Positions 11,300 to 22,740 of a DNA stretch of 64,000 bases are shown here, one piece after another. Location: NCBI RefSeq assembly GCF_026210795.1, contig NC_089442.1:2232001-2296000 (forward strand), given 5' to 3'. The position numbers and the translations under genes were made by a program. Source of the DNA: Rhizophagus irregularis. Its lineage: Eukaryota > Glomeromycota > Glomeromycetes > Glomerales > Glomeraceae. The number at the start of each line of letters is the position of its first letter. The stretch's first letter is position 1. Under the pieces are notes generated by a model, which did no database searches, was not told where the DNA came from, and worked only from the letters and a program-made list of their open reading frames with translations.

Positions 11300-12356
11300 T
11301 TATGGACCGGTAATATCAGAATCTTTACAAACCCAAGTATTATCTCTTGTCTGTGGAGCTCCAACTTTTATGTACCATTTAGCTGGATCAGTAACACCCA
11401 AACATTCACCAACTGTATTAATCTTGAACCCTCTACTTTTCATGATTTTGAAAGCTTGAGGAGCCATATTAGTAGCAGTATTCTTAATGGTGTCGTGGTT
11501 TAAAACGATATGAGAATTTGGTGGTGGAGAAGCATTTCTATATTCATTTAAACATTGTGAGGTAGTTCTGCCTTGCCAATCATTTGTATCAGTATCCCAA
11601 GTTACTACTTTATATCCTAATTCTCCTAATGTGGACATGACCAAGGGCTTGTCAACTCCCGATCCAAATGGTGGACGCATATATATTGGTTTAACTCCAA
11701 GAATTTTTACGAGTGCTTCTTCAAGCTTTTTCATTTGATATTTAATTTGATCTTTATTAAGGGTTGCAAGATCTTGATGTGACCATGTATGACTGGCTAT
11801 TTGATGTCCTTCATTGAATGCACGTTTTACTACTTCTGCATTATCGTAAATACATCCACCATTATTTCCGTTAATAAAAAATGTTGCTTTAAAATTATCG
11901 GCTTTCAATTTATCTAATAGAGTACTTGTGAACTAAAAAATGTATGTTTTTTAAAAAAAATTAAAACCTTCGAAAATTCTTATTTAAGAAATTCTTTTTT
12001 TTTTTTTTAATGATACTTACTTGAGAAGGACCATCATCGAATGTAATGGCTACGGTACCACTTTTTGAACAAGTGGTAATATCGACGGCAGGGGTGGAGG
12101 TTCCTGGATTAGTGGGTGTTGTGGAGTTAGCGGGTGGTGCTGTACCTGTTCCGCATTTTCCAAAACTTGGCTGACATCCTGTACCGCAATGGTCTACTGT
12201 AGTTCCGCAAAATCCAAATTGCGAACAACAAAATTGAGTACCGCAATTTTGATTGCCTCCTGTCGCTCCACATTTACCATCTGCGGTTTGTCCAAAAATT
12301 AATTCTGATGAACAAACTAAGATAGTAAGTGCAACTGTTAAGAATTTGATTTTCAT
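11300..12356 (-). CDS. Secreted chitin deacetylase with hevein-type chitin-binding domain
   Basis: Exons 12356-12021 and 11932-11300 join at a GTAAGT donor to give 322 residues. Residues 1-22 are a clear signal peptide. Residues of about 25-66 form a CBM18/hevein domain with the pattern CGATG..CC..FGFCG..CGTGC. A Thr/Pro/Ser linker follows. The rest is a NodB (CE4) domain with all five motifs: TFDDGPS (nucleophile Asp and metal Asp), SHTWSH (metal His pair), RPPFG, DTNDW and IVLNHD. The enzyme should remove acetyl groups from cell-wall chitin to make chitosan. In root symbionts this may mask chitin from plant receptors, which is an inference. An upstream in-frame ATG at 12446 would place the signal peptide inside the protein, so 12356 is preferred. 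Confidence 0.93.
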
Positions 12357-12446
12357 ATTGGTTGGTTTATTAAAAGGTAAAAGGATAAGAGGATAAGATA
12401 TTAAAGGAAAGAGGAAAATGAAGAAGGTATTAATGATATCTCTCAA

Positions 12447-13397
12447 ATATATAATGAGAGAATAAAATAGGGAAGGGTTAAAAGAAGGAGATTAGGGAAA
12501 ATGTGAACCGAAAGGAGGAAGGAATGAATGAAAGGAATGAGAATAATTAAAAGGAATATGTTCTAATTTTATATTCATTTTACGTTACAATTTCCAGAAA
12601 CCTTTTATATGATCTTGTTGATGAAATCTAACATAAAATTTAACACGACTTTCTATTTTTGGAAAAATATAATTTAATGTATTTTTAGCAGTTTTGTTTT
12701 CCTTAATCACATACGTGTAAAATACACGTTTAACCGCTTAAACCAATAAATAATAAGTATTGTATTTTGCTATACGTAGAACAAATCAAATATTTGCATA
12801 TCTGCATGTGCCATATGGCAGCAATGATTGTTAATAGGTTAAAGAAATAAACAAGAAAATAAACCCAGAAGGTAACTTTTTGTTATAACTCATAACTCAT
12901 TGTATCGCAAGATACTAAATTAATGCGGTACGCATAAAATATTTATTACTGGAAGGATAGAATCGATTTAGCCGATTACTACCGTTTCTATTGTAAAAAA
13001 TTAATAGTAGAATTAATTCGGATAATATTATTATTTCAACATTGTTTATATTTCGGGCTGAATAAACGAAAATTCTGTGACGCAATAACTAATTTTTTTT
13101 TTATCAATTCATGACAACTTTGGTATCTCTGTTAAATAAAGAAAAGACCGATTTTTTTACGAAGACGAAATGGAAATCGGCTAGTACCACGATGTTTACA
13201 TTGTACTTTCTCGCTTAACTATACTAGATTAAATGATAATCAAATGATTCCCCCCAATTTACGATAAACACGTTTCCACTTTCCAGTAACTCGAATGCTT
13301 TAAATTTGACAAAAATTGACAAACTATTTCAACAATAAAAAGAATCACTTTTTACATAAATTTTTTTTATTTTCCAACTTAATTTTCAATATAAAAC
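12447..13397. other. Divergent intergenic region
   Basis: This 0.95-kb spacer lies between the divergently transcribed chitin deacetylase and GOT1 genes. A purine-rich stretch at 12450-12560 lies in the presumed 5' leader or promoter of the deacetylase gene. No coding sequence or repeat is seen. Confidence 0.5.
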
Positions 13398-14245
13398 ATG
13401 TGGTTATCGGATTCTCAGAGTATGGTTTCATTTGAATTTAGAGGGGCATTTCTTGAATAAAGGAAGCTTCAAATTTGAGTATTTTTGAATTTATTTTTGT
13501 TAATTTAACTAATTTTCTTTTCTTTTATGTTTTTTTTCTTTATGTAGAGATCGGTGTCTTATTAACAGCATGCGGCGTAGGTTTCATGTTTCTTGGTATT
13601 TTACTTCTCTTTGACGGAGGATTATTAGCTATGGGGAATGTATGTTATAATAAAAAAAAAAATTGTATTTGTCTTATGTTTTAAAATGGATTTTTTTTTT
13701 CCACTAAGAATTTCATTCATTAAAATATTTTTTTTTATAAAATGTATTAGATATTATTTCTTTCAGGTATAACTTTAATTATTGGATTTAATAAGACAAT
13801 ATATTTTTTTGCTCGTAAAAATAAAATTCGAGGAACTATTTGTTTCTTTGGTGGAATATTATTGGTTTTTTTTAAATGGCCTAAGACAGGAATAATTGTT
13901 GAATTTTTTGGATTTTTAAATTTATTTGGGTATTGTTATTTAATGATTTATTTTATTTCATTTTTTTTTTTTTTGATATCTAATTTTTATTCGTTTTTTT
14001 TTTAGTGATTTCTTTCCGGTGATTATAAGTTTCTTACGAAAAGTACCATTTATTGGAATGTTACTCAGTGCACCATATATTTCGAATGTATGATTAAATT
14101 CATTTAATTATAATTGTAATTCATGATTATTATGATTATTATTTATTAATTATCGAAAAAACAAAAATTCTAAAGCTAATTAATAAAAAAAATTAAAAAA
14201 CAACAGGTGGTTGATAGGTTTGCAGGATCAAAGTTACCGGTATAA
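13398..14245 (+). CDS. GOT1: GOT1 family vesicle transport protein
   Basis: Five small exons (13398-13419, 13548-13639, 13751-13929, 14006-14087, 14207-14245) join in frame to give 137 residues, close to the usual length of yeast Got1 (about 138). The protein starts MWLSDSQKIGV. The first hydrophobic pair is followed by LIIGFNKTIYFFARKNKIRG, the most conserved loop of the family, then a membrane segment, FGFLNLFGDFFPVII, and a last hydrophobic segment. Four membrane spans are expected. Got1 proteins act in ER-Golgi transport and help tether or fuse vesicles. The start is fixed by the conserved MWL opening, which sits on a 22-base first coding exon that a plain frame search would miss. Confidence 0.93.
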
Positions 14246-14769
14246 GGATGATAATATGGATTACTTTTTCGAATTTGTAATATGTTGAAAAATTGACAAA
14301 TTCAAAATCACAACCCGATTCTTATAAAGATGAACCAACCGGATAAAAGAAATAAACCATTGGATAAAATTATCCCTTATTTAATTAGATAAACCATTAA
14401 TTCAGTTCTTATAATGATGAAATTTGATTAATTCAGGAGAACTGAAAAAGTTTAGTTTATGATGATTAAGATCGGGTAGGGATATTAATAATTTGGAAAT
14501 TTTGTTTTTTTTTTATTTACAAAAAGAATTATATTTTAATTTACAACGTATGGAGAAAAAAAAATGCATGGTAAAATCTTTATCACCATATTTATTATAA
14601 AATCTTTGTAAATAATACGATATTAGTTTTAGCTTATTTTATTAAATAAACTATTAATAATTCAACACTCCACTTGAAATGTTTATAAAAATCCATTGTT
14701 TATTATTAATCAAATTATATTCTCATATGAACTATATACATATATACAAGCCAAAATCTTACCCAGGTA
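14246..14769. other. Convergent intergenic region
   Basis: AT-rich 3' space between GOT1 and MGS1. Repeated short motifs (gataaaccatt and relatives) near 14280-14460 are weak direct repeats. No gene is seen. Confidence 0.45.
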
Positions 14770-17700
14770 TTACTGATTATCGGTAATATCATGACTATGT
14801 GTTCCACTAAATGGATAATGAAAATCAATCTCTTCATAAATTTCCGTACTTACATTTTGTTCCATTTGTGGCACAGTCTTAATTCTTTGTTCTCCCGGTT
14901 CACTCTTTATGCTTTCTCTATATTTCGTTTCGGGATCTACTTTTTTTGGACTAAAAACATCCAAAAATTCTTTTCTTTTAAGTTCTTTAGGCAAATATTC
15001 TTGATGCACAGATCCTTCAAAATCTGGATTATATTTATATCCTGCACTATATCCAAGATTCTAAAAAAAAGTAAATAATAATGAATATGTCTGAATTATG
15101 AACAAACGTTATTACTCACTTTCATTAAATTAGTTGGAGCGTTTCTCATGTGATGCGGTACGGGGTAGTTATATTCTTCTTTAATTGTTTCCTTAACCTA
15201 AAGTACACGTGAGAATTAATTACTATATCATTATTCTTTAAAATACACACATGATAAGATAAATATATTTATAATTACCAAACCATACGCTTTATATGAT
15301 CTAACACTCTTTTTTGCCTCCGCTAAATATGTTACGCAGTGCGCTAAATTAATTTCACATTCTGGCATTCCAATAAATTGACAGGCTTGATATGTTGCAA
15401 TTGCCTATAACAAGCAAATAAAACTTATTATTGTTACCCATGTTTTTTTCTGATAGTTTTTTTTTTATTTACCAAGGGTAATGCACTATTATCAGCAAGA
15501 CCGACATCTTCTGATGCAAATACAATCAGTCTTCTGGCTAAAGATAACAAAAAAAACCAGCTGCGTGAATATTTTAATCAGATGATGTGATGTAAACTAT
15601 TTCAAACAAAAGCTATTTCGTACGAACCTATATATAAAGGATCTTCTCCTCCGGTTAGCATTCGTCCTAGCCAGTACAAACTTGCTGTTTATAGTTAGTT
15701 TCGATGTAATGTTATTTTAAATTTATTTAATGCAAAATCCAACTTTTCTCGACAAATCTATAATTCTCACCATTTGCATCACTATATTAAATATCAAAGA
15801 TTAGTTAAATTTACAAGTCATAATTTTCAAGAACAAATTTAGAAAATTTACCTTCCACGCATACTTTTATGCAATGCGCTAATTATATTATAGTGTTCTT
15901 CGCCATCTTTATCATAGAGTAGAGATTTCTGGATAACTTGTTCAATATCATCCTTGGTAATATGTTTTTTTGATTTCATATTCAAAGCAATTTCTAATGC
16001 ATTAAGTGCAATCCGAGCATCGCCATCGCTCATAACTGCCAAATATTTTAACGCATCTTCATCCACTTTAATATCATCCTCATTTTCAGATAAAGTCGTA
16101 CTTGATTCTTCACTTTGAACATTTGGAATATTTTGTTTTCGAATTTTATCTAATGCTCTTTTTAAGATCTCTTGTACTTCATCAATTGTCAACTTATTTA
16201 AAGTGAAAACCTTACATCGACTGAGAAGTGATGAATTAATCTTAAAGGAGGGATTTTCTGTGGTAGCACCTATGAGTGTGACACCTCCGGACTCGACATA
16301 TGGAACTAAATGGAAACAATAAACTTTAATTCAAGTATAACAAATATATTAATAATTAAATATAAAGCTTACGAAATAAATCTTGTTGTGCCTTATTAAA
16401 TCGATGTCTAAATAAAACAAAAATTATTAATAAACGGGAAATTTAATTTGACATTTTAGTATATTTATAAATTAATTACATCTCATCCAGAAAAATGATA
16501 GTACGCCGTCCTGTCAGTGCTGCCTCATTTCTCGCTACATCGAATGCTTTCCTAATTTATAAAGAAAATAACAATAACCTTCTTTATTAACTTGTTTTTT
16601 CTCCAAACCCTATGATACCAATATATTTAAACACACTTTATGTCGGCGGTAGCTATTAATACACGAAAAAACTAGTTAATTATGAAATGGTCAAATGAAA
16701 AAACAATAGCAATGAAAAATATTTACCGTGTGTGATTCCGGAATATTCTTTAAAGATCGATTTCGTTAATTTTGCCATTATCTTTGAATAAATGATATAT
16801 TACATGGTTAAGAAAGTTTCACAAATGAAAGTAAATCAAGAAATAAATTCACTTTTGCAAGAGTGGTCTTTCCCACACCGCTCGGTCCCCACATTATCAT
16901 CGAACTGAAATTAAATGAGGTTCAATTTAGATTATATTCTTGAGATAATAAACGATATTTTACAATACTCACGGTATTTTGTCACGCAGGATTAATTCTT
17001 TTAACCATCCATTATTACCAACGATTTCTTTTTGTCCTATAAACTCTTCAAAACTACTCGGTCGAACTTCGGATCAAATTACAGGCAATATAAATAAAAT
17101 TCTTGAAATCAATAAAATAAAATGTAACTTTGCTTAAAACAATAAATACCCCTCGCTGCCAATGGCATCGTATCAGCTTTTGTTTTGATTTGTTTGCTCG
17201 GTCGACTACTACTTGATGAAGAAATTAAAGGTCTTTTTTCGCGTTTAATGGACAAAGGCAATTGACTTTTTTGTGAAGGATTTGATGATGCTTCAGATTT
17301 AGCAGTAAAGAAATCATTCTAAAGAATAATGATTTTTTTTTATATTTATTAGATCATCCTCGGATTTTTTTTAAAAAAAGTATTTACCTTTGCTGTGATA
17401 ACTATCTTTTTAGGAGGAGCTTTGCTTGGTGGAGTATTCTTTGAAGATTTTTGATTTTCTACTTCAGTTTTTTCAAGTTTCGTACACTTATTATCCATAT
17501 GTTCATTAATTTCCGAAATATCAACATATTGGTTGCACGCCGGGCAGCACACTTTCAAAAAAAAAAAAATATTTAATAACAATAAAAAGACATTTAATAA
17601 TTTGAAATTATTTTTTTTAAAAGATATTCTTTATTATTCGATATTTCCACGTTCTAGTAAAATTTTTACAAAACAAAAAGCTAACAAATCAAATTCACAA

Positions 17701-17786
17701 AAAAAATTCCCAAAATTCTAACTTATTTTGAAAATATATATTAACTATGTACCCATAATATCATTATCATCATTATTCGAGGACAT
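14770..17786 (-). CDS. MGS1: MGS1/WRNIP1 AAA+ ATPase
   Basis: About sixteen short exons run from the ATG at 17786 to the stop at 14770. Exon 2 (17551-17388) encodes a UBZ-type ubiquitin-binding zinc finger, CCPACNQYVDISEINEHMDN ending in Cys. A Ser/Lys-rich linker with a possible PCNA-type F-F segment follows. The AAA+ core has Walker A GPSGVGKTT in the exon near 16905-16850, Walker B TIIFLDEMHRFNKAQQD across the exons near 16554-16376, sensor 1 GATTENPSF and arginine finger SRC. The C-terminal part has the family signature RGSDANASLYWLGRMLTGGE, SEDVGLAD and PHHMRNAP. Mgs1/WRNIP1 binds ubiquitinated PCNA and stalled replication forks. The R-G-S-D-A-N-A join needs an 11-base exon at about 15782-15772. 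Confidence 0.92.
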
Positions 17787-18025
17787 TTTTTTTTTAAACC
17801 TTTCAAAGGAAACAAAAAATTAACTCGAGTTTAGATCTGATAAGAATTTAGAGCTATGAGAATTTGTTCTGGTTAAGGAAATTTTATTTACAACCATTTC
17901 CAAATTTGTCATAAGTCACTACAAAAGAGGGCGTAAAAATGTAAACATGCATGTGACATTTAACAATCACATGAGAACAATTCTACATAAATTAGATAAA
18001 TTCAAAAATAAAGTTTGTAATTCCT

Positions 18026-18134
18026 TTTTTTTTCCTTTGTCGATAACCTTTTCTTTCAATTTTCGATTTTTTTTTTTGTATTTTTTTCTCTCTTTTTCTA
18101 TAGAATTTTTTTTTAGCTAATTTTTAATTAATCG
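18026..18134 (+). promoter_or_regulatory. T/C-rich leader before the AMPK beta gene
   Basis: Long T and C runs fill the 110 bases before the ATG at 18135, like the tracts before 4476 and 32257. The whole 348-base space to the divergent MGS1 start at 17786 probably serves both genes. Confidence 0.4.
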
Positions 18135-19597
18135 ATGGGAAATACGCCGTCTACGAATAATGACAATAATCCATCCGGATCGCAAGTAACAGCCGAAAAA
18201 CAATTACCGGAAACAAGTAAAGAAGAGCCAACAAAACCTGTTGCAACTGGACAGCCAATCAAGAGTTCGTTTCATGATTTCGGTTCAAATTCTCCTTTCG
18301 TCGGTTCACCTTTGCTTTCACATGAAGAGTATAAAAAAATCGATGGAATAGAAGATATATATTATGGAAACAGTCAAGATGGAAGTTTGGCTTCAAGTTT
18401 TAACGAAAGTGAAATTTTGGACAGATTGAATAGTCAACGTTCATCTATTGTGACGGTAGAACCGTCTTACAAGAACACTAATAAAATTATACATGATTTC
18501 GGTTCAATTGGAGGGATAGCACCAATGACAAGTGTTAACGCACAAGGTTTATTTTCCTTGGGAGAGAATAAGACATCCCTTTTGGACACTCATGACAAAA
18601 ACATGCTTGGATTTTCCACACAGTTTTTTTAATTCATTTTATTTTTTCTCTTTATCTATCCTATTATAACCTGGTTTTACGTAGATGCAAAAGTGAAAGG
18701 AATTCCCACTATTATCACGTGGAGTCAAGGTGGTAATAACGTATTTGTTACCGGCACTTTTAATGATTGGAAATATAATGTAAGATTGAGTAAAAGGTTT
18801 GTGTCAATCATTTTTAATCGTTTTGTTATGTAAAGGTATGTATTAATGATTAATCTCATTTTCGAGCAGCTCGAATGATTTTACCACCGTTATTGACTTA
18901 GAACCTGGAACACATAAGCTTAAGTTTATCGTGGATGATGAATGGAAATGTTCTAATGATTTTTCAACTGCGACAGATCCAGATGGGAATTTAGTAAATT
19001 ATTTGGAAGTCCATGAAGATGATGATTGTAATTCTATAGAAAAAGAAAGCTTAGATTCTTCTGGTACAAGAAACCATCCACATCTTTTTAAAAAGAAAGT
19101 AATTAACTTATTTAATGATATCCTTATCAAAATACTATATATTTTTTCTTGTATATAGGATTTCTTTCGAATACACCACCTGGCGAATATACCGATGAAA
19201 TTCCAGGATATCTTCTTGCATATGCTCATTCTCTAAGTGTAACTGAAAGTAAATTAAAAGACTCCATCTCAGATGATCCTTTTGAGCATCAAGAATGTAT
19301 GGCTGAAGAACAGCCGCCAACGTTGCCGCCTCATTTAGAAAAAGTTATACTAAATAGTTCGATTGTATCTAAGGAGGATACTAGCGTTCTTCCGGTACCA
19401 AATCACGTTGTGTTGAATCACTTATACGCTTGTTCAATACGGGATGGTGTTATGGCCGTGGCTGGAACCACGAGATATCGTAAAAAGGTAAAATATAATA
19501 ATGCGTTTGCTTATTAGTTACTTTTGTTTAGAAAAAAGCTCATATTCTCCATGTGTAGTATGTTACCACCGTTTATTATAAACCCGTTATTATATAA
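18135..19597 (+). CDS. SNF1/AMPK beta subunit
   Basis: The product starts MGNTPS, a fit to the N-myristoylation consensus, and has a Ser/Pro-rich head. Exon 2 (18685-18796) gives PTIITWSQGGNNVFVTGTFN-D-W, the CBM48/glycogen-binding domain of AMPK beta subunits, continued in exon 3 (about 18867-19063) as LEPGTHKLKFIVDDEWK. Exon 4 (19159-19487) carries the ASC domain (PPTLPPHLEKVILN, VLPVPNHVVLNHLYA), and exon 5 (19559-19597) ends YVTTVYYKPV. The subunit scaffolds the alpha kinase and gamma nucleotide sensor. The first donor is not certain: GTTTAT after 18546 gives the right phase, and a GTTT donor is also used at the end of exon 2. Exon 3 ends most plausibly at a GTACAA donor after 19063. The acceptor of exon 3 has two overlapping AGs three bases apart. 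Confidence 0.9.
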
Positions 19598-19857
19598 TGA
19601 ATTAACATAGGATAAGTATTATGCCATATTTTTTTATTAATATTATGCCTTGATATTTCAAGGTATCATTATTTATTGCAGATATCTGCATTGTGAGAAT
19701 ATTATCTCTTAAATGTCTTTAATATAACAATATTGTAAAAATATATTTCTTAAATTGAAATTTAATATTTATCAAAATAACACTTCAAAGAAAGTGCAAT
19801 TGCTTTTTGGTTTACAAGATTGATATAAAGTTCTTTAATTTTTGTTATATCAAAGTA

Positions 19858-20652
19858 TTAAGTGGAATTCATATCAAATCCAAGTTCATCTAATAACTGG
19901 TAAACTTTTTCTTTATATTCTATTAACAACTTTTCGGCTAAATTCTCGTTTGGTTCAATGGTCTTTTCAAGATTAAATTTCTGTATTTTCTCATTATTAC
20001 TTTCATTTACGATATTCTTATTACAGCAATTATCTTTTTCTTTTTCTGTATTTGTATCTAAAAGACAACTACAATCATTTTTACATGCATTATTTTGCTT
20101 TTTTAAATTCTCTTGTTGATTAAATTTAAAATAATCTCGTGTAAAAACTTTATCGGCAGTTAAATTAGCAAGTTCATCTTCTAATGATTTTAATTTATTA
20201 AAAGAAGTTTGGTTTGGTAATTTTAATTCATCATCATTATTATTTTCATTAATTAAAGAATTATAAAATTCCAATAATGTGCTAAACAAAAAAAAAGGAC
20301 ATTTAATTTATTTCTTACGAAAGATTATATTTTTATTAGTTACTTACTTTAACAAACCTCTTAATCTACCAAATTCCATACCAATATTTACACCTTCAAC
20401 ATATCCATTATTAAATCCTTCTTGAATTGTAACATCTTTTCCTTCTATAATTCCTTCTCTATATCCAATCTAAATAATATATTAAAGATTTACATTATTA
20501 AATTTGTATATAAACATATATGTTTATAGTACAAAAATAAGTACATTTCCAAAATTTCTATTCATATGATCCCATTCTTTTAAAGACATTATTCTATCAT
20601 ATTCGGATGTATCTTCAACTGAAGCCCATACATCATCGTTTTCGGAAATCAT
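19858..20652 (-). CDS. YAE1: Yae1-like deca-GX3 protein
   Basis: Exons 20652-20545, 20469-20348 and 20281-19858 join in frame to 217 residues. The second exon carries a run of Gly every fourth residue: IGYREGIIEGKDVTIQEGFN then NGYVEGVNIGMEFGRLRG. This is the deca-GX3 motif of Yae1 and Lto1. Yae1 contains a longer N-terminal head and a C-terminal region, as here, whereas Lto1 proteins are short. The Yae1-Lto1 complex links the cytosolic iron-sulfur machinery to the ribosome-recycling ATPase Rli1/ABCE1. The Asn/Lys-rich C-terminal half has a C-x3-C-x-C cluster (CKNDCSC) and a CC pair that could be disordered. Its 3' end faces the AMPK beta gene. Confidence 0.82.
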
Positions 20653-20974
20653 TTTTTTTTGGTATAAGAAAGAGTTGAATGTATTGGTAGATATAGGTGA
20701 ACGGGTGAATGGTTAATGAGTGAATGAGTTAAATATGATGAGGCCTTTATATTTTTTATTGTTCAATTTTTAATTGTTAAAGATTTGTGCGACAAAATTT
20801 AGCATATTCGGAACGATCGGCATGTTTATTTATATTTAGTATTGTTAGTGCGAAATAAAAAATATAGACAAAAAAAGAAATGGAGATACAAATGTTAAGA
20901 TAAAAAAAAATGCTTTACTATATATAATTATTAATGTTCATTTACTAAATCGGTTCTCTACATAATGGTTCGTT

Positions 20975-22456
20975 CTAGGTATTGTTTTCAGTATTGTTCT
21001 CACTATTGTTTTCAGTCTTGTTTTCAGTCTTGTTTTCAGTCTTATTGGGTTTTCTTACACCAACAACAACTTCATTATTTTGCAGCCTCATTAAAGCTTT
21101 CTTAATATTAGTTAATTGAACTTCTACGGGAATATTGACCAAAAGACGTGTTACAGTTTCATCACGTAAAATACTCAATTGCTTTTGAAATTTTTCGAGA
21201 TTTTGCATAATCGAAGAAATTCTTTCAACAGCAATTCCTCTTTGACTCTCAAGTGTTTTAAGTAATTTTAGATTATCTTCAAAGATGTTTCTTTCCACAC
21301 TGTTCCCACCAAGACGTGTCCAAAGTTCGGAAAGTAATTCTTTCAGACCAATTTTTTGTAAAGATTCTTCTAGAGACGTTATCTCATGAATAGAACTTTG
21401 CTTGTCATCAAGTTTCTTAAGCCTTTAATAATGAATAAAATGTTTTAATTAAACATAAATAAATACTGTGAAGTTTAAAAAGAATACTTACGCTTTTAAT
21501 GCATGATCTGTGGCAACAATCAGTTTTCGAAGATCCCCATCGGCCAATTCCATAAGACTATCATGAAGTTTAGTCAAATCTCTTTTTTTTCTTGGGTTGA
21601 CAACTTTTCCATTTAATTCTTCCATAGCTTGAAAAGTAAAAGCAATATATGTTAATGTATTGTCCAAAGAAGTTTGAGCTCTAACTTGTAAGGTTTGAAG
21701 AACGCTATTTGTTTCAAAACTTGCTTCGGTGAACTCTTTCAATTTTTCAGTTAAAATTGATTTGTATTGTAATTTAGAATGTTTAACAACTTGCATTAAA
21801 TCTTTTGTAGCTAATTCAGCTTTCTTAATATCATGAGCCAATGAACCTTCTGAGTCAAGTTCTGCCGCTTGTTCTAATAGTCGCTCTTGTGCTTCAACTT
21901 GAGCTTTAACCAAACCAGTAAAATTGGGAATTGAAAATTCACAAAATGAAAAAGCTGAATCGGAATAAGGAGTAACTTTACAGATTAGATCTGTAGCTGG
22001 TAAATAAAATATGCTTAAAATAGTTGAAGTAATATAAAATAATGGCAATCCAATTAAAGTTAATAAAAAAGTTAATAAAAAGAGTGTAGGCTTTGGAATT
22101 TTTTTGGTAAATTCATAAATTTCTAAAAAAAAAGGAGATTCAATATATATTTATGCTAATGATTAATAAAAAAAGAAAATAAGTACCTCTTAAACAGACG
22201 ACCGCTTTTTGGCTAATATCATTAAGTTGATTGTAAATTTCTAGTAAAATTTCAAATCTTAAATAATTCTCACCACAATAAAAAGGTGACATTACAAGTT
22301 TTTTTGTTTCTTTTATATACCTTCCGTCTTAGTTAAAACATGTTGAGGAACATATTTTTCAAAAAATTTCTCTTTAATATTCTCACTCTCTTCAGAAGAA
22401 TCATTGCTAGTGCTTGAACCAGTCGCAATACCTTGATCTTCAAGTCTAATCCTCAT
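20975..22456 (-). CDS. Unrecognised coiled-coil membrane protein
   Basis: About 430 residues in four exons: 22456 to about 22321, about 22270-22184, 22122-21492 and 21422-20975. A charged Ser/Glu-rich head of about 45 residues is followed by a helix. A long hydrophobic stretch (FLLTFLLTLIGLPLFYITST) then gives one or two membrane passes. After it come about 300 residues of amphipathic helix with heptad-like leucines, and a C-terminal tail of repeated NKTENKTE/NNTENNT units. I do not recognise the family. The layout suggests an organelle membrane protein with a long soluble coiled coil. The first junction is unresolved: the GTATAT donor and the only in-frame acceptor disagree in phase, and a GTTTTA donor would fit. 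Confidence 0.7.
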
Positions 22457-22740
22457 TTTTTCCTTTTACAAAAAACTATTCTTTTACAATAAAAAAAAGT
22501 GGTTGTTTTTGTAAATTTTGTTTAAGCTTCACGGTGAAGTCTTAATTGAGGATTTTCAGGCTATATAAACGTTTCCGAATTCCGAGCTCAGTTTCCAAAC
22601 AAGGAGTAATGCATTCTTCCAAGGGTCGTGGTTAAAGGGTAAAATTCTGGCCCTGGCCCAAGCTCATTTATGCTATGCTGATAATCTATAGATCAACTAA
22701 TCCAAATCTGATTTGACATCAATATATAATAAAATATGCA

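Noticed and set aside
12357-12446. Upstream in-frame start of the chitin deacetylase
   Set aside because: It would bury the clear signal peptide that begins at 12356.
19135-19320. Minus-strand frames opposite AMPK beta exons
   Set aside because: Shadows of the well-supported plus-strand gene.
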